NCBI RefSeq assembly: GCF_005844085.1
Contig: NZ_VCDI01000002.1
Span: 62,001-126,000, forward strand
Reading direction: 5' to 3'
DNA from: Lichenicoccus roseus
Lineage (GTDB): Bacteria > Pseudomonadota > Alphaproteobacteria > Acetobacterales > Acetobacteraceae
DNA length: 64,000 nt
Shown here: piece by piece, positions 18,194 to 29,398 of the stretch
Layout of the letters: each line of letters opens with the position of its first letter
How positions within the stretch are numbered: position 1 is the stretch's first letter
Notes under the pieces: generated by a model
Told to the model about the DNA's origin: nothing
The model's database searches: none
The model's input: the letters and a program-made list of their open reading frames with translations, nothing else
Program-made: the position numbers and the translations under genes

Positions 18194-18213
18194 AATCATC
18201 CACACGGATGATT
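18194..18213. promoter_or_regulatory. Perfect 8-4-8 palindrome upstream of katG
   Basis: AATCATCC and its reverse complement GGATGATT are separated by ACAC, about 50 bases after ribF and 140 bases before the katG start. The shape fits an operator for a dimeric regulator; it does not match the OxyR ATAG-type spacing. No T-run follows, which makes a terminator less likely. Confidence 0.4.
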
Positions 18214-18222
18214 GTCTCGTGA

Positions 18223-20589
<2,367 letters not shown>

Positions 20590-20616
20590 GCTGACCTGAC
20601 CTGAGCTAGCCGGCGG

Positions 20617-20649
20617 GCGGGCGGCGTTCCCAGGCGGGGCGCCGCCCGC
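20617..20649. terminator. GC-rich stem-loop after katG
   Basis: Ten-bp perfect stem (GCGGGCGGCG and complement) with a 13-base loop between the convergent katG and the next minus-strand gene. No T-run on the plus side. Confidence 0.5.
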
Positions 20650-20656
20650 TGCCGTT

Positions 20657-20965
20657 TCAGGCCTGCTGTCCGGTCCTCGTCAGAAGCTCGGTGCCGATCG
20701 CGTCCCACTCCTGCTCCGGTGGCTGCGTCGGCCAGGGCTGCCGGGCGCGCCTGTACCAGTAGCGGGCATTGCCCTCGTCGCCCTCTACGCGGTGCAGGTA
20801 GGCATGCACCCAGTCGCACGCGGGGTTGCCCTCGTCCTGCTGGGCAACGCCGTGCGCGCGGTCCCAGTCCTGCCTGCCAGCCCACCACAGCGCCTGCAGT
20901 GCCAGGCTGCTGGCTGGCGGTGGCGCGTCCTCCGCCAGGCTGGCCTTGAAGCTCTCGATATCCAT
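20657..20965 (-). CDS. Conserved hypothetical protein
   Basis: Protein of 102 residues, not assigned to a function. It has the look of a small helical, TPR-like protein: ALWWAGRQDWDRAHGVAQQ, then DWVHAYLHRVEGDEGNARYWYRRA, spaced as two helix pairs. No signal peptide or metal motif. Similar proteins of this length are widespread in proteobacteria, from memory. It is a single gene convergent with katG. Confidence 0.75.
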   Translation of the reverse strand: MDIESFKASLAEDAPPPASSLALQALWWAGRQDWDRAHGVAQQDEGNPACDWVHAYLHRVEGDEGNARYWYRRARQPWPTQPPEQEWDAIGTELLTRTGQQA

Positions 20966-21137
20966 CCCCTGGGCTCCTCTGCTTGACCGGTCGATGGCGG
21001 GGTGAGCATAAATCCGGCCATGCTCGCACCTTCATCCGACCGGCGAATTCCGTACCCGGACGCGTCCTGAACGCGGCCGGGATGCCTGGACTTCATTTGC
21101 CCGAACCCGTCGTGGTTCAATCCTGCGAGTGTGAGCG

Positions 21138-23969
21138 ATGACCGAGACCGACTACCGGGACACCGTCTTCCTGCCCGCGACGGCATTCCCGATGCGCGGC
21201 GACCTGCCGAAGCGCGAGCCGGCGCTGCTGGCGCGCTGGGAGGCGATGGGCCTGGACGACCGGCTGCGCGAGGCAGAGGAGGGGCGCCGGCGCTTCACGC
21301 TGCATGACGGTCCGCCGTACGCCAACGGCCACCTGCATATCGGCCACGCGCTGAACAAGATCCTCAAGGACGTCATCAACCGCGCGCATCGCATGGCGGG
21401 CTACGCGGTGCGCTACGTGCCGGGCTGGGACTGCCACGGGCTGCCGATCGAGTGGCGCATCGAGGAGCAGTACCGAAAGGCCGGCCGCGACAAGGACCAG
21501 GTGCCGGTGCTGCAGTTTCGCGCCGAGTGCCGCGCCTACGCGCAGCATTGGCTGGACATCCAGGCGCAGGAGTTCCGCCGGCTCGGCGTGCAGGGCGACT
21601 GGGCGCACCGCTACGCGACGATGGATTTTGCGTCCGAGGCGATCATCGCCGGCGAGATCGGCAAGTTCCTGCTGAACGGTTCGCTGTATCGCGGCCTGCG
21701 CCCGGTGATGTGGAGCCCGGTCGAGAAGACCGCGCTGGCCGAGGCCGAGATCGAATATCACGACCATACCAGCACCACGATCTGGGTGGCGTTCCCGGTC
21801 GTCCACGACACCACGCCGGGGCATCTGCTCGCCGAGGCGCGGGCGGTGATCTGGACCACCACGCCCTGGACCATGCCGGGCAACCGCGCCATCGCCTACG
21901 GGCCGGACATCGCCTACGCGGTGATCGAGGTGCGCGAGGGCGGCGAGGCGTGCCTGGTGGGACCGGGCAACCGGCTGCTGGTGGCGGCCGACCTCGCCGC
22001 GGTGTTCGCGAGCACCGTCGGCATCGCGTCGTACGACGTGCTGCACACGCTGCCCGGCACCGACCTTGCGGGCGTGCTGTGCGCGCATCCGCTGCGTGGC
22101 CGGGGCTACGAGCACGAGGTGCCGATGCTGGCGGGCGACTTCGTCACCACCGACCAGGGCACCGGGCTGGTGCATATGGCACCGGCGCATGGCGAGGAGG
22201 ACTTCGCCATCACCACCGCGCACGGCATCGCGGTGCCGGAAACGGTACTGGACGATGGCCGCTATGCCGAGCATGTGCCGATGTTCGCCGGTGTCCATGT
22301 GTTCAAGGCGTCAGACCCGGTGGCCGAGGCGCTGACGGCGGCGGGTGGCCTGGTGCACCGGGGTACGCTGGTGCATTCGTATCCGCATTCCTGGCGCTCG
22401 CGCGCGCCGGTGATCTACCGCGCGACGCCGCAATGGTTCATCCGCATGGATGGCGAAACCGATATCCGCGGGCGTGCGCTTGCCGCCCTGGAGACGGTGG
22501 ATTTCGTACCGGCGCAGGCCCGCAACCGGCTGACCTCGATGGTGGCCGGGCGCCCGGACTGGTGCATCTCGCGCCAGCGCGCCTGGGGCGTGCCGATCGC
22601 GGTGTTCGTCGAGCGTGCCACCGGAGAGGTGCTGCGCGATCCCGAGGTGATGCAGCGCGTGGTCGAGGCCTTCCGGAGCGAGGGCGCGGATGCATGGTAC
22701 GCATCGCCGCCGCAGCGCTTCCTCGGTAACGATCGCGATCCCGCCGACTACGAGCAGGTCTTCGACATCGTCGATGTCTGGTTCGAAAGCGGATCGACAC
22801 ATAACTTCGTGCTCGGCAGCGATGATCTGCCGTTCCCGGCCGACCTGTATCTGGAAGGCTCGGACCAGCATCGCGGCTGGTTCCAGTCGAGCCTGCTGGA
22901 AGCAGTCGGCGCGCGCGGCGCGGCGCCATATCGCGCGCTGGTCACCAACGGCTTCGTGCTCGACGAGCAGGGCCGCAAGATGAGCAAGTCGCTCGGCAAC
23001 GTCACAGCTCCGCAGGACGTGAACGACACCCTCGGCGCCGACATCCTGCGGCTATGGGTGATGAACTCCGACACCAACGAGGACCTTCGCATCGGAAAGG
23101 AGATCCTCAAGCAGCAGGGCGAGCTGTATCGCCGGCTGCGCAACACGCTGCGCTGGCTGCTCGGGGCGCTCGACGGGTTCCACGACGGCGAGCGGGTCGA
23201 GTTCGCCGAACTGCCGGAGCTGGAGCGCTGGGTGCTGCACCGGCTTGCCGAGTGCGGCAGCCAGGTGGCGAGGGCGGTGCAGACCCACGACTGGGTGGGT
23301 GTCTATCCCGCCCTGCACGGTTTCTGCGCCAGCGATCTGTCGGCGTTCTATTTCGACATCCGAAAGGATGCGCTGTATTGCGATGCGCCTGCCTCCGTGC
23401 GCCGCCGTGCCGCGCGTACCGTGCTCGATCATCTGCATCGTTGCCTGACCTCCTGGCTTGCGCCGGTGCTGGTGTTCACCGCCGAGGAAGCCTGGATCGC
23501 GCGCTTCGGCGAAGGCTCCAGCGTGCATCTGCAGGATTTTCCTGAAATCCCGGCGCATTGGCACGATGCGGAGCTGGCCGATCGCTGGGCCAGCCTGCGT
23601 GCGGTGCGGCGGCTGGTCACCACCGAGATCGAGACGGCGCGACGCAACGGCAGCATCGGGTCGTCGCTGCAGGCGGCGATCGAGCTTCCGTTCTCCGAGC
23701 GCGAAGCGGCCACGTTCGCCGGCATCGACTGGGAGGAACTCGCCATCGTCTCGAAAGCCGGCATCGAGGTGCAGCCGGACGCGGCCTCGATCTATCTCGA
23801 CCCGCAGCCGGGCGAGGGCGCGCCAACCCATCGCGCGCCGAAGGTGACGCTGGCGCCGGGCAGCAAGTGCGCGCGCTGCTGGAAAGTGCTCGAGGAAGTC
23901 GGCTCGCACGAGGCGCATCCGGCGCTGTGCCTGCGCTGCGTCGCCGTCGTGGAGGGTATGGCCGCATGA
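21138..23969 (+). CDS. ileS: Isoleucyl-tRNA synthetase
   Basis: Class I synthetase of 943 residues, the expected length. HIGH is at 67-70 (ANGHLHIGH) and KMSKS at 614-618. The connective editing domain lies between (about 190-400, with TTPWTMPGN). The C-terminal zinc site is built from CARC and CLRC near residues 910-935, the bacterial type. It overlaps lspA by four bases, the common ileS-lspA arrangement. Confidence 0.97.
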   Translation: MTETDYRDTVFLPATAFPMRGDLPKREPALLARWEAMGLDDRLREAEEGRRRFTLHDGPPYANGHLHIGHALNKILKDVINRAHRMAGYAVRYVPGWDCHGLPIEWRIEEQYRKAGRDKDQVPVLQFRAECRAYAQHWLDIQAQEFRRLGVQGDWAHRYATMDFASEAIIAGEIGKFLLNGSLYRGLRPVMWSPVEKTALAEAEIEYHDHTSTTIWVAFPVVHDTTPGHLLAEARAVIWTTTPWTMPGNRAIAYGPDIAYAVIEVREGGEACLVGPGNRLLVAADLAAVFASTVGIASYDVLHTLPGTDLAGVLCAHPLRGRGYEHEVPMLAGDFVTTDQGTGLVHMAPAHGEEDFAITTAHGIAVPETVLDDGRYAEHVPMFAGVHVFKASDPVAEALTAAGGLVHRGTLVHSYPHSWRSRAPVIYRATPQWFIRMDGETDIRGRALAALETVDFVPAQARNRLTSMVAGRPDWCISRQRAWGVPIAVFVERATGEVLRDPEVMQRVVEAFRSEGADAWYASPPQRFLGNDRDPADYEQVFDIVDVWFESGSTHNFVLGSDDLPFPADLYLEGSDQHRGWFQSSLLEAVGARGAAPYRALVTNGFVLDEQGRKMSKSLGNVTAPQDVNDTLGADILRLWVMNSDTNEDLRIGKEILKQQGELYRRLRNTLRWLLGALDGFHDGERVEFAELPELERWVLHRLAECGSQVARAVQTHDWVGVYPALHGFCASDLSAFYFDIRKDALYCDAPASVRRRAARTVLDHLHRCLTSWLAPVLVFTAEEAWIARFGEGSSVHLQDFPEIPAHWHDAELADRWASLRAVRRLVTTEIETARRNGSIGSSLQAAIELPFSEREAATFAGIDWEELAIVSKAGIEVQPDAASIYLDPQPGEGAPTHRAPKVTLAPGSKCARCWKVLEEVGSHEAHPALCLRCVAVVEGMAA

Positions 23970-24463
23970 TGCGGCTCGGGCTGCTGTGCGGCGGTGTCGT
24001 GCTGGTGGCCGACCAGGCCAGCAAGTACTGGATCCTGAACGGGCTGGACCTGCCTGCGCTCGGCTCCATCGCACTGCTGCCGGTGCTGAACTTCACCATG
24101 GTGTGGAACCACGGCGTCACCTTCGGCATGTTCAACGGCCTCGGCCGTACCGGGCCGCTGCTGCTGACGCTGGTGGCGGTGGTGGTGGTCGCATTACTGC
24201 TGGCCTGGATGCGCCGTGCCCGCACCCGCCTGGTCGCCGGCGCCCTGGGCGCGATCGCGGGCGGCGCCATCGGCAACGTCATCGACCGGCTGCGCTTCGG
24301 CGCGGTGGTCGACTTCATCCACGCGCACGTGTTCGGCTGGTCCTGGTACGTGTTCAATGTCGCCGACGCGGCCATCGTCTGCGGCGTCGGCGTGCTGCTG
24401 CTGGACAGCCTGCTTGATCGCCGAGCCGCGGCCACCGACGCGCCGGTTCCGGACCGGCGCTAG
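23966..24463 (+). CDS. lspA: Lipoprotein signal peptidase II
   Basis: Inner-membrane aspartyl protease of 165 residues that removes lipoprotein signal peptides after diacylglyceryl modification. Four membrane helices; catalytic Asp residues in GNVIDRLRFG and FNVADAAI; WNHGVTFGMF is the usual N(R/H)G-F motif. It starts with two Met codons (23966, 23969) and is coupled to ileS. The stop codon sits inside the stem of an inverted repeat (24461-24485). Confidence 0.95.
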   Translation: MMRLGLLCGGVVLVADQASKYWILNGLDLPALGSIALLPVLNFTMVWNHGVTFGMFNGLGRTGPLLLTLVAVVVVALLLAWMRRARTRLVAGALGAIAGGAIGNVIDRLRFGAVVDFIHAHVFGWSWYVFNVADAAIVCGVGVLLLDSLLDRRAAATDAPVPDRR

Positions 24464-24485
24464 AGCAGCGGATAAAGCTGCTCTA
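24461..24485. repeat. Nine-bp inverted repeat over the lspA stop
   Basis: TAGAGCAGC and its reverse complement, spaced by seven bases, include the lspA TAG. It can form a hairpin at the 3' end of the ileS-lspA message and may be part of the element that follows. Confidence 0.6.
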
Positions 24486-24488
24486 TGA

Positions 24489-24524
24489 AACGACAAGCTG
24501 AGCCTGATCGATAGGATCAGGCTC
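24489..24524. repeat. AACGACAA-plus-hairpin dispersed repeat, copy 1
   Basis: AACGACAAGCT is followed by a 10-bp inverted repeat (GAGCCTGATC and complement) around the loop GATAG. It matches the two tandem units at 63389-63470 in layout, the AACGACAA box and the five-base loop, but carries C-G where they carry A-T in the stem. It lies between convergent lspA and esterase genes. Confidence 0.8.
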
Positions 24525-24564
24525 TAGCGCGCGGGCCGGCAGGTGCTGCGGTCGATGGCCGGTT

Positions 24565-26202
24565 TCAATCGGGCCACGCGCCGACCGGCTGTCCGGCAAG
24601 GCGATCCCAGAAGGCGCAGCGATGCTCGGCGCGAAATTGCGCGTTGGTCAGCGTGACCGAATGTCCGGCCTCGCCGAACGACTGCACCGACTGGCCGGGG
24701 ACATAGGCGGGCCATGCAGCGAGCCCCGGCGCATTCGGATCGGCCTTGCTCACGAAGGCTCCCCAGCGCCTGACCATCTCGTCGGATGTGGCGCGCTCGG
24801 CCGGTGTGAAGGCGGCGTAGGTTCGGCCACTGTCATGCTGCGGATAAAGGTAGGTGAGCTCGGCGGCATGGCCGGCGCCCCAGGCATAGCCGGGTATGGC
24901 GTACCAGCCCGGACCGTTGCGAACCGCGAACTCATAGGCGTGCGTCGGCACCGTCTGCGACAGTGTCGTCGTCAAGGCCGCGTTGCCGCAGCCACCGATG
25001 CCGCGCTCGATGTTGTCCGCGCCCAGCGCGCCGCTGTCGGTGCGTGCGGCGGCGAGCTGGTATGCGACGGCTGCCGGATCCTTGTCGTGCACAGGGTAGG
25101 GATAGACATGCAGCACGAGCGGCGTGTTGCGACCGAAGGCCACGTGCATGGCCCGTTCGTATTGCGCCCGTGACCAGCCGACCAGCTTCTGGCTGAACGA
25201 GCGCCCCTCGTCGCGCGTCGAGCCGATCATCACCGGCACGTGGCTGAACTGCCCCGACTGCACGGCCTCGCGTGGGTCACCGGGCAGAAAGGGGGTGCCA
25301 CGGGTCGGCACGTACAGCTTGTCCTGTGCGTCGAGGATGTCTGCCACCGGCTTGCCGCGCAGGCATTCGGCGAGCTTCGACGGATCGGTGCAGCCCAGCC
25401 TGGTGGCAAATGACGAGCCCGCCGCCTCGGCAGTCTGCAGGCTTTTGCTGACGCATGAGCCGCTTTCGATGATCGCCCTGCCGAACAGCCCGGCCGAGCC
25501 GGGGGCGACCATCTGGCTGCAGACCGACCAGCCTCCGGCCGACTCGCCACCGATGGTGACATCGTCCGGATCGCCGCCGAATGCCGCGATGTTGGCTCTT
25601 ACCCAGCGCAGCGCCGCCTGCTGGTCGAGCAGGCCGTAATCCCCGGTCTCGCCACGTGGTCCGGCGAGGGCGGGGAGGGCGAGGAAGCCGAGGGCGCCGA
25701 GCCGGTAGTTGAACGACACGCCGACGATGCCGTTGGCACGCACGATGGCGTCCTGCGCATCCCGTACGCCGCTACCGGTCACGAATCCGCCGCCGTGGAT
25801 ATAGACATAGACCGGCAGGCGGGCACCGGCATTGGCGCCGATCGGCCGCTGCACGTTGATGGACAGGCAGTCCTCGTCCAGGGCCGGACCGTTCGGAGCG
25901 TCCAGGCTCTTCGGCTGCGTGCAATAGGCGCCGGACCGTGCCGCCGGTCGCGTGCCGGTCCAGGCGGCGGCAGGCTGCGGCGGCGCCCAGCGAAGTGCAC
26001 CGACCGGTGGCGCGGCGTACGGAATGTCGAGGAAGTTCTCGACGCCGTTGACGACCGCGCCCTGCACGGCTCCCCTGTCGGTCGCGACAACCAGGGCGGT
26101 CGGCGATCCGCCCCGCGGTCCGGACGCACAGCCCGAAAGTCCGACAGCAAGCAGGATTGGGAGAAGAACCCAGAGCCGGCTGTCTTCTGCAACCTTGCGC
26201 AC
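24565..26202 (-). CDS. Carboxylesterase type B lipoprotein
   Basis: Alpha/beta hydrolase of 545 residues predicted to be lipid-anchored: lipobox LSGC with Cys25. The nucleophile is Ser221 in GGESAGG; the oxyanion HGGGF motif, a likely acidic residue in STRDEG and a C-terminal His in GEAGHSV complete the site. Carboxylesterase B enzymes cleave a wide range of esters; the substrate cannot be told. The GTG at 26202 is six bases from a perfect AGGAGG; a TTG two codons earlier abuts that site and is too close. Downstream of cyoABCD on the same strand, but with its own ribosome site and a 130-base gap on the upstream side. Confidence 0.88.
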   Translation of the reverse strand: MRKVAEDSRLWVLLPILLAVGLSGCASGPRGGSPTALVVATDRGAVQGAVVNGVENFLDIPYAAPPVGALRWAPPQPAAAWTGTRPAARSGAYCTQPKSLDAPNGPALDEDCLSINVQRPIGANAGARLPVYVYIHGGGFVTGSGVRDAQDAIVRANGIVGVSFNYRLGALGFLALPALAGPRGETGDYGLLDQQAALRWVRANIAAFGGDPDDVTIGGESAGGWSVCSQMVAPGSAGLFGRAIIESGSCVSKSLQTAEAAGSSFATRLGCTDPSKLAECLRGKPVADILDAQDKLYVPTRGTPFLPGDPREAVQSGQFSHVPVMIGSTRDEGRSFSQKLVGWSRAQYERAMHVAFGRNTPLVLHVYPYPVHDKDPAAVAYQLAAARTDSGALGADNIERGIGGCGNAALTTTLSQTVPTHAYEFAVRNGPGWYAIPGYAWGAGHAAELTYLYPQHDSGRTYAAFTPAERATSDEMVRRWGAFVSKADPNAPGLAAWPAYVPGQSVQSFGEAGHSVTLTNAQFRAEHRCAFWDRLAGQPVGAWPD

Positions 26203-26337
26203 GCGCAACCTCCTGACGGGGGCCGCTTGCTGGACCCGTCACGATCCTGCAACCAGAACCGTGACGGGGCCAGGGGCAATGCCGCAGGAGCGTGAACAAG
26301 CGGTCACATACGGGTGATGGAAACCCGTGTCCCGCCT

Positions 26338-26679
26338 CTAGTGCATCATCACCCGCTCGTAGAGCGTGCGGAACATCCACGCCGTCAGGCCGATCGACAG
26401 GATCAGCAACGGCACGTTCAGCATCAGCGTCAGGGTGTTCCATCGCTGCGTCTCGGAGAAGTCGAGATGGAACAGGAACACCAGCTTGGCGACCGTGGTC
26501 AGGAAGGCGAGCACCGAGATGGTCGCCAGCAGGTTGAATGCCGACATCGCGTGGGTCTGCACCAGCAGCAGCGAGATCCCGAGCAGCGCGACCGTCGAGA
26601 CGAAGCCGATGATGTAGCTGCGCGCATTGGAGTAGGCGATTTCCGGATGGTCGGCCGGCCGCGAATTATCCACCGACAT
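26338..26679 (-). CDS. cyoD: Cytochrome bo3 ubiquinol oxidase subunit IV
   Basis: Small subunit of 113 residues with three predicted membrane helices (starting about residues 22, 50 and 82) and the LFHLDFSETQRWN segment typical of CyoD/CtaF. It helps assemble the CuB centre. It starts right at the cyoC stop; last gene of the operon. Confidence 0.93.
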   Translation of the reverse strand: MSVDNSRPADHPEIAYSNARSYIIGFVSTVALLGISLLLVQTHAMSAFNLLATISVLAFLTTVAKLVFLFHLDFSETQRWNTLTLMLNVPLLILSIGLTAWMFRTLYERVMMH

Positions 26680-27323
26680 CAGATCGATCCCCGCAGATAG
26701 ACGAAGGTATAGACGAAGGTCCAGATCAGGCCTTGATACAGCCAGTAGACTTTCAGGTTGGCGAGCCTGTAGGTGACCAGCTGCGTAAAGCCCTGTCTCG
26801 CGATCTGCACCAGCATGACCACCATCCAGAGCAGTCCGATCGCAAGATGGACGCCGTGCACCACCACGATCGCCCAGAAGATCGACAGGAAGCCGCTGCG
26901 CTGCGGCGGTCCCCCCGCCAGCGCCACATCGTGGAGCTCGTGATACTCCATTCCGATGAAGCCGAGTCCGATGGCGAGCGAGAGCGCGAGCCAGGCCATC
27001 GCTGGCCGAGTGCGTTCCTTCTTCAGGTTCACCATGACCATGCCGTAGGCGAGCACGCTGGTGAACAGCACGATGGTCTCGGCATAGCCATAGATCGGCG
27101 AGGCAACGTCGCGTGGCGTCGGCCCGCCGGCGAAGCTCATCGGGAAGGTCAGCACTTCGTAGGCGGTGAACAGGGCGGCGAAGATGAGCGAGTCGCTGAG
27201 CATGTAGAGCCAGAAGCCGAACAGCCGCGTGCTCATCAGGTCATGTTCGTGGTCGGCCTCGTCCCATAGCCGGGTCTGCGGGCCCGGAACCGGATCGTGC
27301 AGACCCCAGTCATAGCTGCTCAT
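26679..27323 (-). CDS. cyoC: Cytochrome bo3 ubiquinol oxidase subunit III
   Basis: 214 residues with five membrane helices, heme-copper oxidase subunit III family; recognisable HGVHLAIGLLW and YHELHD segments. No cofactor. The start overlaps the cyoB stop by four bases (ATGA). Confidence 0.94.
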   Translation of the reverse strand: MSSYDWGLHDPVPGPQTRLWDEADHEHDLMSTRLFGFWLYMLSDSLIFAALFTAYEVLTFPMSFAGGPTPRDVASPIYGYAETIVLFTSVLAYGMVMVNLKKERTRPAMAWLALSLAIGLGFIGMEYHELHDVALAGGPPQRSGFLSIFWAIVVVHGVHLAIGLLWMVVMLVQIARQGFTQLVTYRLANLKVYWLYQGLIWTFVYTFVYLRGSI

Positions 27324-29398
27324 TCCGCCGCTCCTGTCCTGAAGGCCGGGACCGCGCCGGGGACCATCCCTGCGCTCGAGCGACGCGGCGCGCGCATCGC
27401 CTGGTCTTCCATGCGGCGGATATCGTCGGCCCGGATGATGGTGTGGCCGCCGCTGGTGAAAGAACGGAGAATTACGATCACGAAGATCGCGACCAGCGAG
27501 GCTATCGCCAGCCACCAGATGCGCCAGACCATGGCGAAGCCGAACGCCGCGGTACAGGCGCCGATCAGCATCGGCACCGGGGTGTTCACCGGCAGTTCGA
27601 TGTCCGCATAACGCTCGGGCATGATGTGCTCGAGGTGATGCTCGCGGCGCCAGGCCCATTCGTCGCGGGCATTCACGTGAGGAATGACGGCGAAATTGTA
27701 CACCGGCACCGGGGAGTGGGTGATCCATTCCAGGCTGCGCGCGGTGCCCCAGGGGTCACGGGTGGCCCGGTTGAGGTTGCGGTCGCGTATGCTGACGGTG
27801 ATCTGCCAGACAAAGGCGACGAGAGCCGCGATGTCGACGAAGATGCCGATCTCCTCGATCACCAGCAGCGGCCACCAGCCGGCGTAGGGGACATAGGCCA
27901 GGCGACGCGGCATGCCGGTGAGGCCGAGCAGGAACATCGCGGTGAACACAAAGAACGAACCGCCGACCAAGAGCCAGAACACCCACTGGCCGCTGCGCTC
28001 GTGCAACGTGAAGCCGAACATCTTGGGGAACCAGAAGGTGGCGCCGCCAACTGCGGCAAATACCGTCACCATCACCACGCAATGGAAGTGCGCGATCACG
28101 AACACGCTGTTGTGGGTCATGTAGTTGATCGAGGGAACGGCCAGCATCATGCCGGTCCAGCCGCCGATGATCTGCATGAAGATGGCGGAGACCGCCCACA
28201 GCATCGGGGTGGGAAAGGTGAGGCGGCCGCGAACCATGGTCAGCGCCCAGTCGAATACCTTTACGCCGGTCGGGATCGCAACCAGCATGGTTGCAATGCT
28301 GTAGAAGGTGTTCACGATCGGCCCGGCACCCATGGTGAAGAAATGGTGCAGCCAGACCGTCCAGGAGATGCAGCCGATGCTCAGCGTCGCGGCGACCATC
28401 ACCGGATAGCCGAACAGCTTCTTCTGCGAGAAGGTCGGGATGATCTCGGACATCATCCCCCAGGACGGCAGGATGATGAAGTACACCTCCGGATGACCCC
28501 AGATCCAGAACAGGTCGGTGTACAGCATGAAGTTGCCGCCGACGCCGGTGGTATAGAAATGCGTGCCGAAGTAGCGGTCCAGGCTGAGCAGGCCGATGGC
28601 GACGCCGAGCACCGGGAAGGCGGTGAGACCGATCACGTTGGTGGTGAGAGACGTCCAGGTGAACAGCGACAGCCGCATCCAGGTCATGCCCGGGGCACGC
28701 ATCTTGACGATGGTGGCGATGATGTTCACCGCACCGATGGTGGTTCCTATGCTGCCTATCTGCAGTGCCCAGGTCCAGTAGTCGACGCCGACGTCGGGGC
28801 TGTAGGGTAGCTCGGTCAGGGGAGCCAGGCCGACCCAGCCGGCATGGCTGAAATCGCCTATGAAGAGCGAGATCATCACCAGCCCGGCGCCCACCGCAGT
28901 CATCCAGAAGGCGAGCGCGTTGAGATAGGGGAACGCCATGTCGCGGGCGCCGATCTGCAGCGGCACCAGGTAGTTCATGAAGCCGGCCAGGATCGGGGTC
29001 GCGGCGAAGATCAGCATGATCGTACCGTGCGAGCCGTAGATCTGGTCGTAGTGGTAGGGCGGCAGATAACCGTGCTCGGCACCGAGATAGCCGTGCGACA
29101 GAGGCCCGGCGGCCATCACCTGCTGGGTGCGCATCATGATGGCGTCGACGAAGCCGCGGAACAGCATCACCGTGCCGACAAGGCCGTACATGATGCCGAT
29201 GCGCTTGTGGTCGATGGTGGTCAGCCAGTCGCGATACAGCGTGCCCCACCAGCGGTAGTACGTCAGCGCACCGACGATGGCCAATCCGACGATGGCGGCG
29301 AATATGAAGGCGGTGCCGACGACAAGGTTGTCGTACGGCACCTGCTGGATGGTAAGGCGGCCGAACAGCCAGTCCCAGTGGCCCTGCACGTCAGTCAT
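27320..29398 (-). CDS. cyoB: Cytochrome bo3 ubiquinol oxidase subunit I
   Basis: Catalytic subunit of 692 residues that oxidises ubiquinol and reduces oxygen while pumping protons. Heme and CuB ligands are visible: GSHGTIMLIF, WGHPEVYF (His-Tyr crosslink pair), WLHHFF and HFHCVVM. About 15 helices, as in CyoB with its extra N- and C-terminal helices. The length and the quinol-type subunit II next to it distinguish it from cytochrome c oxidases. Overlaps both neighbours by four bases. Confidence 0.97.
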   Translation of the reverse strand: MTDVQGHWDWLFGRLTIQQVPYDNLVVGTAFIFAAIVGLAIVGALTYYRWWGTLYRDWLTTIDHKRIGIMYGLVGTVMLFRGFVDAIMMRTQQVMAAGPLSHGYLGAEHGYLPPYHYDQIYGSHGTIMLIFAATPILAGFMNYLVPLQIGARDMAFPYLNALAFWMTAVGAGLVMISLFIGDFSHAGWVGLAPLTELPYSPDVGVDYWTWALQIGSIGTTIGAVNIIATIVKMRAPGMTWMRLSLFTWTSLTTNVIGLTAFPVLGVAIGLLSLDRYFGTHFYTTGVGGNFMLYTDLFWIWGHPEVYFIILPSWGMMSEIIPTFSQKKLFGYPVMVAATLSIGCISWTVWLHHFFTMGAGPIVNTFYSIATMLVAIPTGVKVFDWALTMVRGRLTFPTPMLWAVSAIFMQIIGGWTGMMLAVPSINYMTHNSVFVIAHFHCVVMVTVFAAVGGATFWFPKMFGFTLHERSGQWVFWLLVGGSFFVFTAMFLLGLTGMPRRLAYVPYAGWWPLLVIEEIGIFVDIAALVAFVWQITVSIRDRNLNRATRDPWGTARSLEWITHSPVPVYNFAVIPHVNARDEWAWRREHHLEHIMPERYADIELPVNTPVPMLIGACTAAFGFAMVWRIWWLAIASLVAIFVIVILRSFTSGGHTIIRADDIRRMEDQAMRAPRRSSAGMVPGAVPAFRTGAAE

